From positions 1 through 64,000 of the forward strand of contig WBOU01000014.1 in assembly GCA_009268125.1 (NCBI GenBank): a DNA stretch of 64,000 nt. The letters run 5' to 3'. The translations under genes and the position numbers were made by a program. Below, one piece after another: positions 1 to 10,443 of this stretch. Numbering within the stretch: position 1 is the stretch's first letter; each line of letters opens with the position of its first letter. The DNA comes from Chloroflexia bacterium SDU3-3 (GTDB lineage Bacteria > Chloroflexota > Chloroflexia > Chloroflexales > Roseiflexaceae). The notes under the pieces were generated by a model that saw only the letters and a program-made list of their open reading frames with translations, searched no databases and was not told where the DNA came from.

Positions 1-592
1 CCACGGTGCGGCGCACCAGGGGCAGGCGCAGCAGCAGCAGCAGGGCGAGGGCCGCGCCGAACAGCAGGGCCTGGCGCGGATCCTTCGAGAGCCAAAGGAA
101 GTGCAGCACCGCCAGCGCCGCCGCCGCGTACACCAGCCGATGCAGCGGCTTCCAGCGCTTGCCCAGGCGGCGCATGGCCCAGCGGGTCGAGGTGGCCGCC
201 AGCGGCACCAGCAGCCCGAAGGCCGCCAGCCCCGCCAGCACATAGGGCTTCTCCAGCGCCCCGTCCACGATCAGCCCCCAGTGCAGCCCGTAGTCCAGCC
301 CGGCGAAGGTCAGCAGGTGCAGACACACGTACAGGAAGGCGTACAGCCCCAGCGGCTTGCGCAGCGCCCCCGCCAGCTTCCAGCCCGTCAGCGCCACCAC
401 CGGCGTGCAGGCCAGCGACAGGATGAGCAGCACCAGCGCGGGCTTGCCCGTGCGCGCCGTGATATCTTGGATCGGGTTCACCGACAGCTGCCCGCTGGCC
501 GCGTCCCACAGCAGCCACGCCAGCGGCAGCAGCGCCAGCGGGTGAACCAGCCAAGTGAGTTTTGGCTTCACAGTGCCTCGCCTCTCGTTCAT
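1..592 (-). CDS. msrQ: MsrQ, heme-binding membrane subunit of MsrPQ (partial, C-terminus beyond the window)
   Basis: Integral membrane heme b protein that passes electrons from the quinone pool to the periplasmic methionine sulfoxide reductase MsrP (family knowledge). The minus-strand frame opens with ATG at 592 (MNERRGTVKPKL) and stays open to the window edge, giving about 197 residues of a family of roughly 200. Several hydrophobic segments are visible. Histidines sit in helices at VCLHLLTF, KPLHRLVY and AVLHFLWL, matching the heme-ligand pattern of the ferric-reductase-like family. The start lies two bases past the msrP stop, so the pair is translationally coupled, as in most MsrPQ systems. 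The true end is not in the window. Confidence 0.9.
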   Translation of the reverse strand, partial: MNERRGTVKPKLTWLVHPLALLPLAWLLWDAASGQLSVNPIQDITARTGKPALVLLILSLACTPVVALTGWKLAGALRKPLGLYAFLYVCLHLLTFAGLDYGLHWGLIVDGALEKPYVLAGLAAFGLLVPLAATSTRWAMRRLGKRWKPLHRLVYAAAALAVLHFLWLSKDPRQALLFGAALALLLLLRLPLVRRTV

Positions 593-594
593 CG

Positions 595-1551
595 CTAGAA
601 ATTGGCCCGCAGATCCATGCCCGCGTACAGCGCCGCCACCTGCTCGGCGTAGCCGTTGAACGGCAGCGTCTCGCGCCGCGACAGCTCGCCGATCCGCCGC
701 TCGCTGCGCTGCGACCAGCGCGGGTGCGGCACATCGGGGTTCACGTTGGCGTAGAACCCGTACTCGTTGGGCGAGGACCGCATCCACAGCGAGGTGGGCT
801 GGTCGGCCACCAGCTCGATCTTGGTGATGGCCTTGATGCTCTTGAAGCCGTACTTCCAGGGCACATGCAGCCGGATGGGCGCGCCGTTCTGCACCGGCAG
901 CGACTGGCCGTACAGCCCGGTGCCCAGCAGCGCCAGGTCGTGCATGGCCTCGTCGAGACGCAGGCCCTCGACGTAGGGCCAGGCGAAGTAGGCGTCCTGC
1001 TGCCCGGGCATCTGCTCGGGGGCCATCACGGCCTGGAAGCGGACGTAGCGGGCCTCGCTAGTCGGCTCGGCGGCGGCCAGCAGCTTGCGCAGCGGCACGC
1101 CCAGCCAGGGGATGACCATCGACCAGCCCTCGACGCAGCGGTGGCGGTAGATGCGCTCCTCCTCGCCAAACTGCTTCGCGAGGTCCTCGACCGCGTAGGT
1201 CGTGGGGTTGCGCACCAGGCCGCCGACCTCGACGGCCCAGGGGGTGGTGGGGAAGCCCTGGGCGAGCGCGGCGACGCGCTCTTTGTCGGTGGTGAACTCG
1301 TAGTAGTTGTTGTAGGTGGTGATCTGCGCGTAGGTGTTGAGCGCATCGCCCCGCTCGTCTTTGGTTGCGCCCGAGCGGGTGGTGTGGGTCGCCACGCCGG
1401 GGATGGCGGCATTGGGCTGGCTGGGGCTGGCCGTCGGGCCGCAGGCGGCCAGCAGCCCCGCCCCGCCCGCCAGCGCCGCCGCACCCCGCATGAACTGCCG
1501 CCGCGTGCGGTACACCGCCTCCGGCGTGATCTCCGAGCTTGGTATCTTCAT
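595..1551 (-). CDS. msrP: MsrP, protein-methionine-sulfoxide reductase, molybdopterin subunit
   Basis: Exported molybdenum enzyme that reduces methionine sulfoxide in extracytoplasmic proteins, with MsrQ as electron donor (established for the family). The 318-residue length is typical. A twin-arginine-type signal is visible near the N-terminus (RTRRQFMRG followed by a hydrophobic stretch ending LLAACG), so the protein may be both Tat-exported and lipid-anchored at Cys37. The conserved molybdenum-ligand region is [10 protein letters not shown] with Cys139, followed by the sulfite-oxidase-like core. The gene is directly upstream of msrQ in the same operon. The methionine-rich lipoprotein gene just upstream on the same strand, only 28 bases away, is a plausible substrate. 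Confidence 0.93.
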   Translation of the reverse strand: MKIPSSEITPEAVYRTRRQFMRGAAALAGGAGLLAACGPTASPSQPNAAIPGVATHTTRSGATKDERGDALNTYAQITTYNNYYEFTTDKERVAALAQGFPTTPWAVEVGGLVRNPTTYAVEDLAKQFGEEERIYRHRCVEGWSMVIPWLGVPLRKLLAAAEPTSEARYVRFQAVMAPEQMPGQQDAYFAWPYVEGLRLDEAMHDLALLGTGLYGQSLPVQNGAPIRLHVPWKYGFKSIKAITKIELVADQPTSLWMRSSPNEYGFYANVNPDVPHPRWSQRSERRIGELSRRETLPFNGYAEQVAALYAGMDLRANF

Positions 1552-1579
1552 AGCTACCCCGATTCGTTAGCAGGCCGAA

Positions 1580-1957
1580 TTACATCTTTGGTTCGGCGGT
1601 CTCGTCCATCATGGGCTCGGCGGTCTTGTCCATCATGGGCTCAGCGGTCTTGTCCATCATGGGCTCAGCGGTTTTGTCCATCATGGGCTCAGCGGTCTTG
1701 TCCATCATGGGTTCGGTGGTCTCGTCCATCATGGGCTCAGCGGTCTTGTCCATCATGGGTTCGGTGGTCTTGTCCATCATGGGTTCGGCGGTCTTGTCCA
1801 TCATGGGCTCAGCGGTCTTGTCCATCATGGGCTCGGCGGTCTTGTCCATCATCGGCGCTGCCGTGGCTGCGCTGGGCGGGGTGGTCTGGGTGCCGGTAGT
1901 GCCGCAGGCGGCCAGCAGGAGGGCGGTAGCAATGGTGAGCATGTAGCGTTTGTGCAT
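1580..1957 (-). CDS. Methionine-rich repeat lipoprotein (MMDKTAEP repeats)
   Basis: A 125-residue protein with a signal peptide and lipobox (LLLAACG, Cys19 the predicted lipidated residue), a short Thr/Ala/Pro linker and then eleven tandem copies of an 8-residue unit MMDKTAEP (variants MMDKTTEP, MMDETTEP, MMDETAEP), ending PKM. Each unit carries two adjacent methionines, so nearly a quarter of the mature protein is Met. The start is the ATG at 1957 with a good ribosome site (AGGAG). It lies on the same strand as msrPQ and probably in the same transcript. Met-rich periplasmic peptides paired with MsrP/MsrQ are known to scavenge hypochlorite in Azospira (MrpX); by analogy this may be a sacrificial oxidant sink recycled by MsrPQ. 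Divergently transcribed from a two-component system. Function is inferred; the repeat and lipobox are seen directly. Confidence 0.8.
   Translation of the reverse strand: MHKRYMLTIATALLLAACGTTGTQTTPPSAATAAPMMDKTAEPMMDKTAEPMMDKTAEPMMDKTTEPMMDKTAEPMMDETTEPMMDKTAEPMMDKTAEPMMDKTAEPMMDKTAEPMMDETAEPKM
1589..1852. repeat. 24-bp tandem repeat, 11 units, encoding MMDKTAEP
   Basis: Eleven in-frame 24-base units, written on the plus strand as variants of GGCTCAGCGGTCTTGTCCAT plus four bases. Units differ mostly at one or two positions (GGCTCAGCGG, GGTTCGGTGG, GGCTCGGCGG), so the array has expanded recently and its copy number may vary between strains. Because the unit is a multiple of three, both strands stay open; the plus-strand reading is a shadow. 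Confidence 0.95.
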
Positions 1958-2034
1958 GACAATCTCCTATACTCTCTTCCAACTGATAGCGCAAAGCGTA
2001 CTCGGCAAAACCAACATGGTCATAACCGTATCGC

Positions 2035-2055
2035 GTAAGATCTCTGTAAGATCTC
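2035..2055 (+). promoter_or_regulatory. Probable response-regulator operator: two direct repeats GTAAGATCTC with 11-bp period
   Basis: GTAAGATCTC occurs at 2035-2044 and again at 2046-2055, a head-to-tail repeat with one helical-turn spacing. This is the classic arrangement of OmpR/PhoB-family binding sites. It sits in the only divergent promoter region between the Met-rich lipoprotein/msrPQ operon and the OmpR-type regulator, so it could control both directions. Confidence 0.5.
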
Positions 2056-2085
2056 CGTTATCGCCACGTCATCATATCTATGCTA

Positions 2086-2094
2086 TGGTATGCT
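2086..2094 (+). promoter_or_regulatory. Possible extended -10 promoter for the two-component operon
   Basis: TGG followed by TATGCT at 2089-2094 resembles an extended -10 element about 23 bases before the chosen ATG of the regulator gene. No convincing -35 is visible. The direct repeats at 2035-2055 would then lie upstream of the -35 position, where activators of this family usually bind. Weak evidence on its own. Confidence 0.3.
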
Positions 2095-2117
2095 CCAAAA
2101 TGAGTATGGAAACATCT

Positions 2118-2810
2118 ATGGCAAATGAACTGATTTTAATCGTTGACGATGAGCCGACCATCGTGGAGGTGGTCTCGCTCTACCTGGGGCGCGAGGGCTA
2201 CCGCACCGCCACGGCTGGCGATGGCGATACCGCGCTGGCGATGGTGGCGCGCGAGCGCCCCGATCTAGTGGTGCTCGACCTGATGCTGCCGGGCATTAGC
2301 GGGCTTGATCTAACCCGGCGGCTGCGCGAGCACGACGCCATCCCGATCATTATGCTCACCGCGCGTACCGAGGAGGCCGACCGCGTGGTGGGGCTGGAGC
2401 TGGGGGCCGACGACTACGTGAGCAAGCCGTTTAGCCCGCGCGAGCTGGTGGCCAGGGTGAAAGCGGTGCTACGGCGCACCCAGGCTACCGCCGCGCCCAG
2501 CGAGGACATGCTGGCGGTCGGCGCGCTGCGGCTCTACCCCGCCACGCGCAGCGTGCTGCTGCAGGGCGCTCCGGTTAACCTTACGGCCCGCGAGTTCGAT
2601 CTGCTGGCCTTCCTGATGGCCCACCCCGAGCAGGTGTTCACCCGCGAGCAGCTGCTCGACCAGGTGTGGGGCTACACCTTCGCCAGCGACCTGAGCACGG
2701 TGACGGTGCACGTGCGGCGGCTACGCGAGAAGATCGAGCGCGACCCAGCTAGCCCCGCGCTGCTGCAGACGGTTTGGGGCGTGGGCTACAAGCTGCGGGG
2801 GCAGAGGTGA
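2118..2810 (+). CDS. OmpR/PhoB-family response regulator
   Basis: DNA-binding response regulator of about 230 residues. The N-terminal receiver domain shows the acidic pair (IVDDEP), the phosphoacceptor Asp54 (VVLDLMLPG), the switch Thr (MLTAR) and the conserved Lys (DDYVSKPF). The C-terminal winged helix shows LTAREFDLLAFL and TVTVHVRRLREKIE. The reading frame extends upstream to 1950, but ATG 2118 (MANELIL) is preferred: it has GGAAA about seven bases before it and starts just before the receiver fold; ATGs at 2100 and 2106 are alternatives. The histidine kinase ATG follows one base after the stop. Its position next to the MsrPQ/Met-rich lipoprotein operon suggests it controls oxidant defence, but that is inference. 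Confidence 0.93.
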   Translation: MANELILIVDDEPTIVEVVSLYLGREGYRTATAGDGDTALAMVARERPDLVVLDLMLPGISGLDLTRRLREHDAIPIIMLTARTEEADRVVGLELGADDYVSKPFSPRELVARVKAVLRRTQATAAPSEDMLAVGALRLYPATRSVLLQGAPVNLTAREFDLLAFLMAHPEQVFTREQLLDQVWGYTFASDLSTVTVHVRRLREKIERDPASPALLQTVWGVGYKLRGQR

Positions 2811-2811
2811 T

Positions 2812-4080
2812 ATGCTGACACACGACCGCAGATTATTTATGCGCCAGATGCTGGTGGCGCTGGGCGCGGCGCTAGCGGCGGCGCTGGCTATGGCCGCGCT
2901 GCTGGCCAGCGCGTGGCTGGGCGCACCCACCGCCGACCGCGTGAGCCTGCTGTGGTACCTGTTTGGCTCGGGCGGTATCTCGACCCTGCTGGGTCTGGCG
3001 GCGATCTGGTGGCTCCAGCGCGGCCATGTGCGGCTGTGGCTTCAGCTGGCCTGCACCTTTCTGCTGGGGGTCGGCATCGCCATGCTCAATATCTTCCTCA
3101 CGGCAAACCTGATGTTCCTCTCGTCGCACGATCTGCCGCTGCTGGTGCTGCTGCTGCTGTTTGCGGCCATCATCTCGGTGGGGCTGGCCTATACGCTGGC
3201 CCAGTCGCTGGCGCGGCGGGTGACGGCGCTGGCGCGTGGGGCGCAGCGCCTGGCCGAGGGCGACCTGCAGGCCCGTGTGCCAGCCCCCGGCAGCGATGAG
3301 CTGGCCCAGCTGGCAGAGGCGTTTAACGCGATGGCCGACCAGATCGCGGCCAGCGCCGCCGAGCGCGCCCAGGCCGAGCAGGCCCGCCGCGATCTGGTGG
3401 CCGCGATCTCGCACGACCTGCGGACGCCGCTGGCCTCGCTGCGCGCCATGGCCGAGGCCCTGAGCGACGGGGTGGTGGCCGAGCCTGCGGCGGTGGCGCG
3501 CTACCACGATGCGATGTGCGGCCAGATCGGCCAGCTGAGCCACCTGATCGACGATCTTTTTGACATCGCCCAGATCGACGCTGGCGCGCTGGAGTTCCAG
3601 CTGCGCCGCGTGGCGACCGCCGAGCTGCTGAGCGACGCCACCGAGGGGCTGCGCGCATCCGCCGAGGCCAAGGGCGTGGCGCTGCTGGTCGAGTCGCCCG
3701 CCCACCTGCCGCCGGTGCTGGCCGCGCCGCAGCACATGGAGCGCGTGCTGGCCAACCTAGTGGCCAACGCGCTGCGCCACACCCCGGCTGGCGGCAGCGT
3801 GCGCCTGCGGGCGGTGGCTGCGCCGCCCGATGTGCGCTTCGAGGTGGCCGACACGGGCGAGGGCATCGCGGCGGATGATATGCCGCATATCTTCGAGCCG
3901 TTCTATCGCGGCGAGAAGTCGCGATCGCGCCACACCGGCGGCGCGGGGCTGGGCCTGGCGATCGCGCAGCGGATTGTGCGGGCGCACGCGGGCGCGATCT
4001 GGGCCGAGAGCCAAATCGGCGAGGGGAGCACCTTCTACATCAGGCTGCCCGCCGCCCTCGACCACGCGAGCACTGAATGA
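2812..4080 (+). CDS. Membrane sensor histidine kinase
   Basis: Sensor kinase partner of the regulator just upstream (one-base gap). The 422-residue protein has four or so N-terminal hydrophobic segments (residues ~10-135) and almost no large extracytoplasmic sensing domain. These are followed by a HAMP linker (ARRVTALARGAQRLAEGD), a HisKA dimerisation helix with the phosphorylated His201 (AISHDLRTPL) and an HATPase domain with N-box NLVANALRHTP, G1 DTGEGI and G2 GAGLGLAIAQ. The signal is not evident; with multiple short loops it may sense a membrane or redox state. Context next to methionine sulfoxide repair genes suggests response to oxidants; this is not demonstrated by the sequence. Confidence 0.92.
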   Translation: MLTHDRRLFMRQMLVALGAALAAALAMAALLASAWLGAPTADRVSLLWYLFGSGGISTLLGLAAIWWLQRGHVRLWLQLACTFLLGVGIAMLNIFLTANLMFLSSHDLPLLVLLLLFAAIISVGLAYTLAQSLARRVTALARGAQRLAEGDLQARVPAPGSDELAQLAEAFNAMADQIAASAAERAQAEQARRDLVAAISHDLRTPLASLRAMAEALSDGVVAEPAAVARYHDAMCGQIGQLSHLIDDLFDIAQIDAGALEFQLRRVATAELLSDATEGLRASAEAKGVALLVESPAHLPPVLAAPQHMERVLANLVANALRHTPAGGSVRLRAVAAPPDVRFEVADTGEGIAADDMPHIFEPFYRGEKSRSRHTGGAGLGLAIAQRIVRAHAGAIWAESQIGEGSTFYIRLPAALDHASTE

Positions 4081-4598
4081 GCGGGAGGCAGGGGCCCGAG
4101 ATGTTGCTGGCGCTCGGCGAGGGCTTCCCGTACGTTCAGGATTGTGCAGCCCGGGAATTGAGGATGCGGCATATGCTCTTCGCTGAAGCCGCGTTGGGCG
4201 TTTGTAAGCCCACCGTGCTGCCTCGTTCATAGGGTATAGCACTCTATAAGCATCTTTGAGCGTATGCAAAACCAATAGTAACTTACAGAAAAATATGTGC
4301 ACAAAGACCGATCTTTCAATATGAGGATCGGCTCATCAATATGTATCAGGGTATTGGCCAGAATAGATGCTTGCTGGTAATGCCGGTAATGATCATAGAA
4401 AATGATGTATTTTTTGCAGATGATATGGTACAACCTATGCGGTATAGCGGTGAGGGAAAGAAACGCAGTAGACAGCTGTGAATAATCTGTGGTATTAATA
4501 GTCATAGCATTTAGGCCCTATCGAGCATGGATGCCGCACAAATAGCGGTAAGATCTTTTGACTATGGGCACTGCTATCTCATGAACCAAGGAGGCTTC
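4081..4598. other. Intergenic region, 518 bp, no supported gene
   Basis: The first ~150 bases are GC-rich like neighbouring coding DNA but carry no convincing gene; the remainder is AT-rich. A minus-strand open frame of 92 codons (4227-4505) has unusual composition, no ribosome site and no recognisable feature. The region presumably carries the promoter of the ABC transporter operon, though I could not pick a clear -35/-10 pair. Confidence 0.5.
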
Positions 4599-5603
4599 AT
4601 GATCGCCACAGCCCACCTTGCGAAATCCTATGGCCCCACCCATGTGCTGAGCGATATCAGCCTCGCCGTGCCCCAGGGCGAGATCTACGCCCTGCTCGGG
4701 CGCAATGGCGCGGGCAAGACCACCCTGCTCAATATCTTGATCACCCTGGCCCAGGCGGATGCGGGCAGCGCCCGTGTGGCTGGCTTTGATGTGGCCACCG
4801 CCGCGCTGGAGGTGCGCCAGCGCATCGGCGTGACCTTCCAGGAGCCGTTCTGCGAGCGGCTGCTGCGCGGGCGCGATGTGCTGGATCTGCAGGGCCAGCT
4901 GTACCAGCTGCCCGCCGCCGAGCGGCGACGGCGGATCGCCGAGCTGGGCGAGATCCTCGCCATCGCCGGCATGCTGGATCGCCCGGTCAAGACCTACTCG
5001 GGCGGCCAGGCCCGTCGGCTCGATCTGGCGCGCAGCCTGATGATCCGTCCGCAGGTGCTGTTTCTGGATGAACCGACCGCAGGCCTCGATGCCGCGAGCC
5101 GCGCCCAGCTCTGGCAGTATATCCGGCAGCTGCGCGCGCACACGGGCCTGACGGTGTTCCTGACCACGCACCTGATCGACGAGGCCGAGGCAATGGCCGA
5201 CCGGGTGGGCATTCTAGATGGCGGCAGGATTGTTGCTGAAGGTGCCCCTGAGGAGCTGATCGCGTCGGTGGGCGGGGAGGTCGTGACGGTGAGCGGGGCG
5301 GGCGAGCACGGCGGCTTCGTGGCGGCGCTGGCCGACTGCCCGTGGGTGCGCTCGGCGGATGTGGGCAGCGCCGCTGGCGAGCGCCGCATGCGCGCGCACC
5401 TGCCCACGCATGCGGCGGCGCAGGGCGCGACCGCCGCCATCACTATTCGCCTCGCTCAGCCTGCGGGCCAAGCGCTGAAGCCCATCATCGAGCTTGGCGA
5501 GCGCCATGGCTTCCTGATCGGCGATATTCAGCTCTACCGCACCCAGCTGGCCGACGTGTTCGCTGCCTATACAGGAAGGGAGGACGATGGATACCAGCCT
5601 TGA
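4599..5603 (+). CDS. ABC transporter ATP-binding protein, DrrA-like exporter family
   Basis: ATPase of a two-component ABC-2 exporter. Walker A is GRNGAGKTT, the Q-loop region FQEPF, the signature YSGGQARRLDLARSL, Walker B VLFLDEPTAGLD and the switch His in TTHLIDEAEAMADRV. A C-terminal ~90-residue extension after the ATPase core is typical of the daunorubicin-resistance (DrrA) group. The frame is open from 4527, but ATG 4599 (MIATAHLAKSYG) is preferred because AAGGAGG precedes it and alignment with the family starts there, giving 334 residues. It overlaps the permease gene by 17 bases, so the two are translationally coupled. Substrate unknown; drug, lipid or secondary metabolite export are all possible. 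Confidence 0.92.
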   Translation: MIATAHLAKSYGPTHVLSDISLAVPQGEIYALLGRNGAGKTTLLNILITLAQADAGSARVAGFDVATAALEVRQRIGVTFQEPFCERLLRGRDVLDLQGQLYQLPAAERRRRIAELGEILAIAGMLDRPVKTYSGGQARRLDLARSLMIRPQVLFLDEPTAGLDAASRAQLWQYIRQLRAHTGLTVFLTTHLIDEAEAMADRVGILDGGRIVAEGAPEELIASVGGEVVTVSGAGEHGGFVAALADCPWVRSADVGSAAGERRMRAHLPTHAAAQGATAAITIRLAQPAGQALKPIIELGERHGFLIGDIQLYRTQLADVFAAYTGREDDGYQP

Positions 5604-6423
5604 GTCCCCTGCGCGCGCCGCACTAGCCGCCAATGCCTGGCAGGCGTTTGCCCGTGGCGTGGCGGTGCTCTGGCGCAGGCAGCTGCGCGGCATGCTCAGC
5701 AGCCCATCCGAGCTTGGCGGGGCGCTGGCCATGCCCATTCTCTGGATGGTGCTGTTCGGCCTCTGCATGGGCCAGACCGTCACCGACCCGGCGCGCACCG
5801 GCGGGATCGGCTACATCGCCTTCATCACGCCGGGCGTCATGCTGCTGTCGGCGCTCACTGCGGCGGCCATGGCCGGGGCCACGCTGCTGCTCGACCGGCT
5901 GAGCGGCGCGCTCAAGCTCTACCTGATCGCCCCCATCCCGCACGCCGCTGTGCTGGCCGGGCTGCTGTCCAGCGCGCTCACCAAGGCGGTGGGCCAGGGC
6001 GCGCTGGTGCTGCTGATGGGCCTGCTGCTAGGCGCGCGGCTGGCCACCGCCGCGCCCGACCTGCTGCTGGCGCTGGCGCTGCTGTGCGCCTTCACCGCCG
6101 GGTTCGCCGGGCTGGCCGCCGCATTCGCGGGCCGCGTGCGCACGATGGAGGGCTACCACGGCCTGATCATGCTGCTGAACCTGCCCATGCTGTTTATCTC
6201 GAACGCGCTCTACCCCCTGGATGCGATGCCGCCCGTCATCCGCACGCTGGCCTACTTCAACCCCACCACCTACGCCATCGATGCGCTGCGGCACCTGCTG
6301 TTTGGCGCGCCCGCCGCCATCGGCCTGCTGCCCGACAGCGGCGCGCTGCTGGCCTTTGCAACCCTGGGCATGGTGTATAGCCGACGGCGCTTCGCACGCA
6401 CGGTGCGACAGCTGACGACCTGA
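5587..6423 (+). CDS. ABC-2 type transporter permease
   Basis: Membrane partner of the ATPase above: 278 residues with about six hydrophobic segments and the ABC-2 family pattern (central GFAGLAAAFAGRVRTMEGYHGLIMLLNLPMLFISN followed by ALYPLDAMPPVIRTLAYFNPTTY, given here as two shorter pieces of one stretch broken by ALYP). The N-terminal ~35 residues are cytoplasmic. Start ATG 5587 lies inside the end of the ATPase gene, with GGAAGGGAGG just ahead. Only 14 bases separate its stop from the following cytochrome b gene, so it may be co-transcribed with the molybdoenzyme operon, although the functions look unrelated. Confidence 0.88.
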   Translation: MDTSLESPARAALAANAWQAFARGVAVLWRRQLRGMLSSPSELGGALAMPILWMVLFGLCMGQTVTDPARTGGIGYIAFITPGVMLLSALTAAAMAGATLLLDRLSGALKLYLIAPIPHAAVLAGLLSSALTKAVGQGALVLLMGLLLGARLATAAPDLLLALALLCAFTAGFAGLAAAFAGRVRTMEGYHGLIMLLNLPMLFISNALYPLDAMPPVIRTLAYFNPTTYAIDALRHLLFGAPAAIGLLPDSGALLAFATLGMVYSRRRFARTVRQLTT

Positions 6424-6437
6424 AAGGAGCGACCTGG

Positions 6438-7496
6438 ATGCGAGGACATCGGCTTGCGGTCGTCCTATCCATGTTGGTGACCAGCATCCTGATGGTGCTG
6501 ATCTACCTTGGCTCGCGCGGGCTGAAAGATTTTGACTCGGCCCTGATCGGCTACGCCGTGGGGACGCTGGTCGCCGTCGCGGCGCTGGTGTACCGCTACA
6601 CGCTCTGGGTGCAGCGGCCCTCGACCTGGCGCTACTTCAAGGGCGGCTGGGGCACGCTGCTGGCGGGCCGGACCCGCTGGCGGGTGCTGGCCATGCTGCC
6701 CAAGGCACTCTTCACCGACATTCTGGCGCAGACCTACATCCTGCCGCGCGGCAAGCTGCGCTGGTTTGCCCACCTCTGCCTGTTCTGGGGGGTGATGCTC
6801 TCGCTGGCGATCACCATCCCGCTGACCTTCGGCTGGCTGCGCTTCACCCAGGTGCCGCCCGAGCGCATGTACCAGGTGTGGGTGTTCGGCCTGCCGCTGG
6901 TGCAGTTTCCGCCCGAGGCGCTGGTGGGCTTTGTGCTGTTCCACGCGCTTAACTTCACATCCATCCTCGTGATCATCGGGGTGGTGCTGTTCCTGTGGCG
7001 GCGCAACACCGACGCAGGCCTGCTGACCACGCAGCTGTTCTCCTTCGACATGCTGCCGCTGTTCATGCTGCTGGCCATCTCGCTCACTGGCCTGGCGCTG
7101 ACGGCGTCGAGCATGCTGTGGGAGGGGCACTACTACTGGTTTATCTCGCTGGCCCACCAGGTGATCGTGGTGGTGTGGCTGCTCTCGCTGCCCTTCGGCA
7201 AGTTCTTCCATATCGTGCAGCGCCCGGCGACGATCGGCGTGAAGCTGTATCAGAACGTCAGCCACGATATCGACCACTACCAGCAGGGGATGGGCGGGCG
7301 CACCGCCTGCGCCCGCTGCGGCGACGCGCTGCCCTCGGCCCAGTTTGTCGCCGACCTCAAGGCTACCCTGCGCGATCTAGGGCAGGACTACACGCTGGGC
7401 GAGGCCCATGGCTCGCTCCACGACTACTGCCCGGCCTGCAAGCGCGCCCTGCGCGGCCAGGCCTACTACCAGTATGTTGGCAGGCGCTTTCTCTAG
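6438..7496 (+). CDS. Cytochrome b-type membrane subunit (NarI/DsrM-like) of a molybdoenzyme complex
   Basis: Likely quinol-oxidising membrane anchor of the reductase encoded downstream. About seven hydrophobic helices are seen, with histidines placed as heme b ligands are in NarI-type proteins (WFAHLCLFWG, LFHALNF, SLAHQVIVV, KFFHIVQRP). The last ~70 residues are cytoplasmic and contain two Cys pairs, CARC and CPAC, which could bind zinc or an iron-sulfur centre; this tail is not part of classical NarI. ATG 6438 is preceded by GAAAGGAGCGACCTGG. The molybdoenzyme gene starts 12 bases after the stop, with its ribosome site (TAGGAGGATG) overlapping this gene's end. Exact family is uncertain; membrane electron carrier is well supported. 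Confidence 0.75.
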   Translation: MRGHRLAVVLSMLVTSILMVLIYLGSRGLKDFDSALIGYAVGTLVAVAALVYRYTLWVQRPSTWRYFKGGWGTLLAGRTRWRVLAMLPKALFTDILAQTYILPRGKLRWFAHLCLFWGVMLSLAITIPLTFGWLRFTQVPPERMYQVWVFGLPLVQFPPEALVGFVLFHALNFTSILVIIGVVLFLWRRNTDAGLLTTQLFSFDMLPLFMLLAISLTGLALTASSMLWEGHYYWFISLAHQVIVVVWLLSLPFGKFFHIVQRPATIGVKLYQNVSHDIDHYQQGMGGRTACARCGDALPSAQFVADLKATLRDLGQDYTLGEAHGSLHDYCPACKRALRGQAYYQYVGRRFL

Positions 7497-7508
7497 GAGG
7501 ATGGTGCG

Positions 7509-9803
<2,295 letters not shown>

Positions 9804-9819
9804 GCGGAGAGGAGCAGGT

Positions 9820-10443
9820 ATGGCGATCAAGACGCTATTTATCGACCCGTCGCGCTGCATCGGCTGCCGGGCCTGCGAGGCGGCCTGCCGCGAGTGCGAT
9901 AGCCACAAGGGCGAGAGCATGGTGATGGTCGACTTTGTCGATCGTGGGGCGAGCGTGGCCACCCAGCCGACCGTCTGCATGCACTGCGCCGACCCCGTCG
10001 CGCCGTGCGCCCAGGTCTGCCCGGCGCAGGCAATCCTGATCACCGAGGAGGCGGTGGTGCAGAGCGCCGACCCGTCGCGCTGCATCGGCTGCCAGAACTG
10101 TGTCTACGCCTGCCCGTTTGGCGTTCCCAAGTTCGATATCTCGGCGCGGCTGATGAAGAAGTGCAACCTCTGCTACGACCGCACCGTGCGCAACCAGCAG
10201 CCCTGGTGCGCCCAGGCCTGCCCGACCCAGGCGCTGTGGTATGGCGACTACGAGGAGTTTGTCGCCAAGCGCAAGGGCCACCCGGTTCGCGACTTCGGCT
10301 TCGGCCAGCAGGATGTGCGCACCCGCGTGTTTTTTGTGATGCCCGAGGAGATCCAGCAGATCGATGTGGCCGAGAAGCTCCGCAGCATCGCGGCGGAGCT
10401 TGGTGATGGTGCCGCGCGCACCGAGGAGCCGTGGATCGTATGA
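9820..10443 (+). CDS. Four-cluster 4Fe-4S ferredoxin subunit (NrfC/DmsB/HycB type)
   Basis: Electron-transfer subunit of 207 residues carrying sixteen cysteines in four groups: CIGCRACEAAC, CMHCADPVAPCAQVC, CIGCQNCVYAC and CNLCYDRT...CAQAC. This is the standard pattern for four [4Fe-4S] clusters wiring a membrane subunit to a molybdoenzyme. The frame is open from 9787, overlapping the previous gene, but ATG 9820 (MAIKTLFIDP) has the ribosome site GGAGAGGAGCAGG and starts at the usual family N-terminus. No signal sequence, so cytoplasmic, consistent with the catalytic subunit. Its stop overlaps the next start (ATGA at 10440). Confidence 0.92.
   Translation: MAIKTLFIDPSRCIGCRACEAACRECDSHKGESMVMVDFVDRGASVATQPTVCMHCADPVAPCAQVCPAQAILITEEAVVQSADPSRCIGCQNCVYACPFGVPKFDISARLMKKCNLCYDRTVRNQQPWCAQACPTQALWYGDYEEFVAKRKGHPVRDFGFGQQDVRTRVFFVMPEEIQQIDVAEKLRSIAAELGDGAARTEEPWIV

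Noticed and set aside
1611-1946. Plus-strand frame of MGSAVLSI repeats opposite the Met-rich lipoprotein
   Set aside because: Antisense shadow of a 24-bp in-frame repeat; the minus strand has signal peptide, lipobox and ribosome site.
1950-2117. N-terminal extension of the response regulator
   Set aside because: It would cross the promoter and operator region, has no ribosome site and adds nothing typical of the family.
4227-4505. 92-codon minus-strand frame in the AT-rich gap before the ABC transporter
   Set aside because: No ribosome site, Cys/Tyr/Ile-rich chance composition, no recognisable feature.
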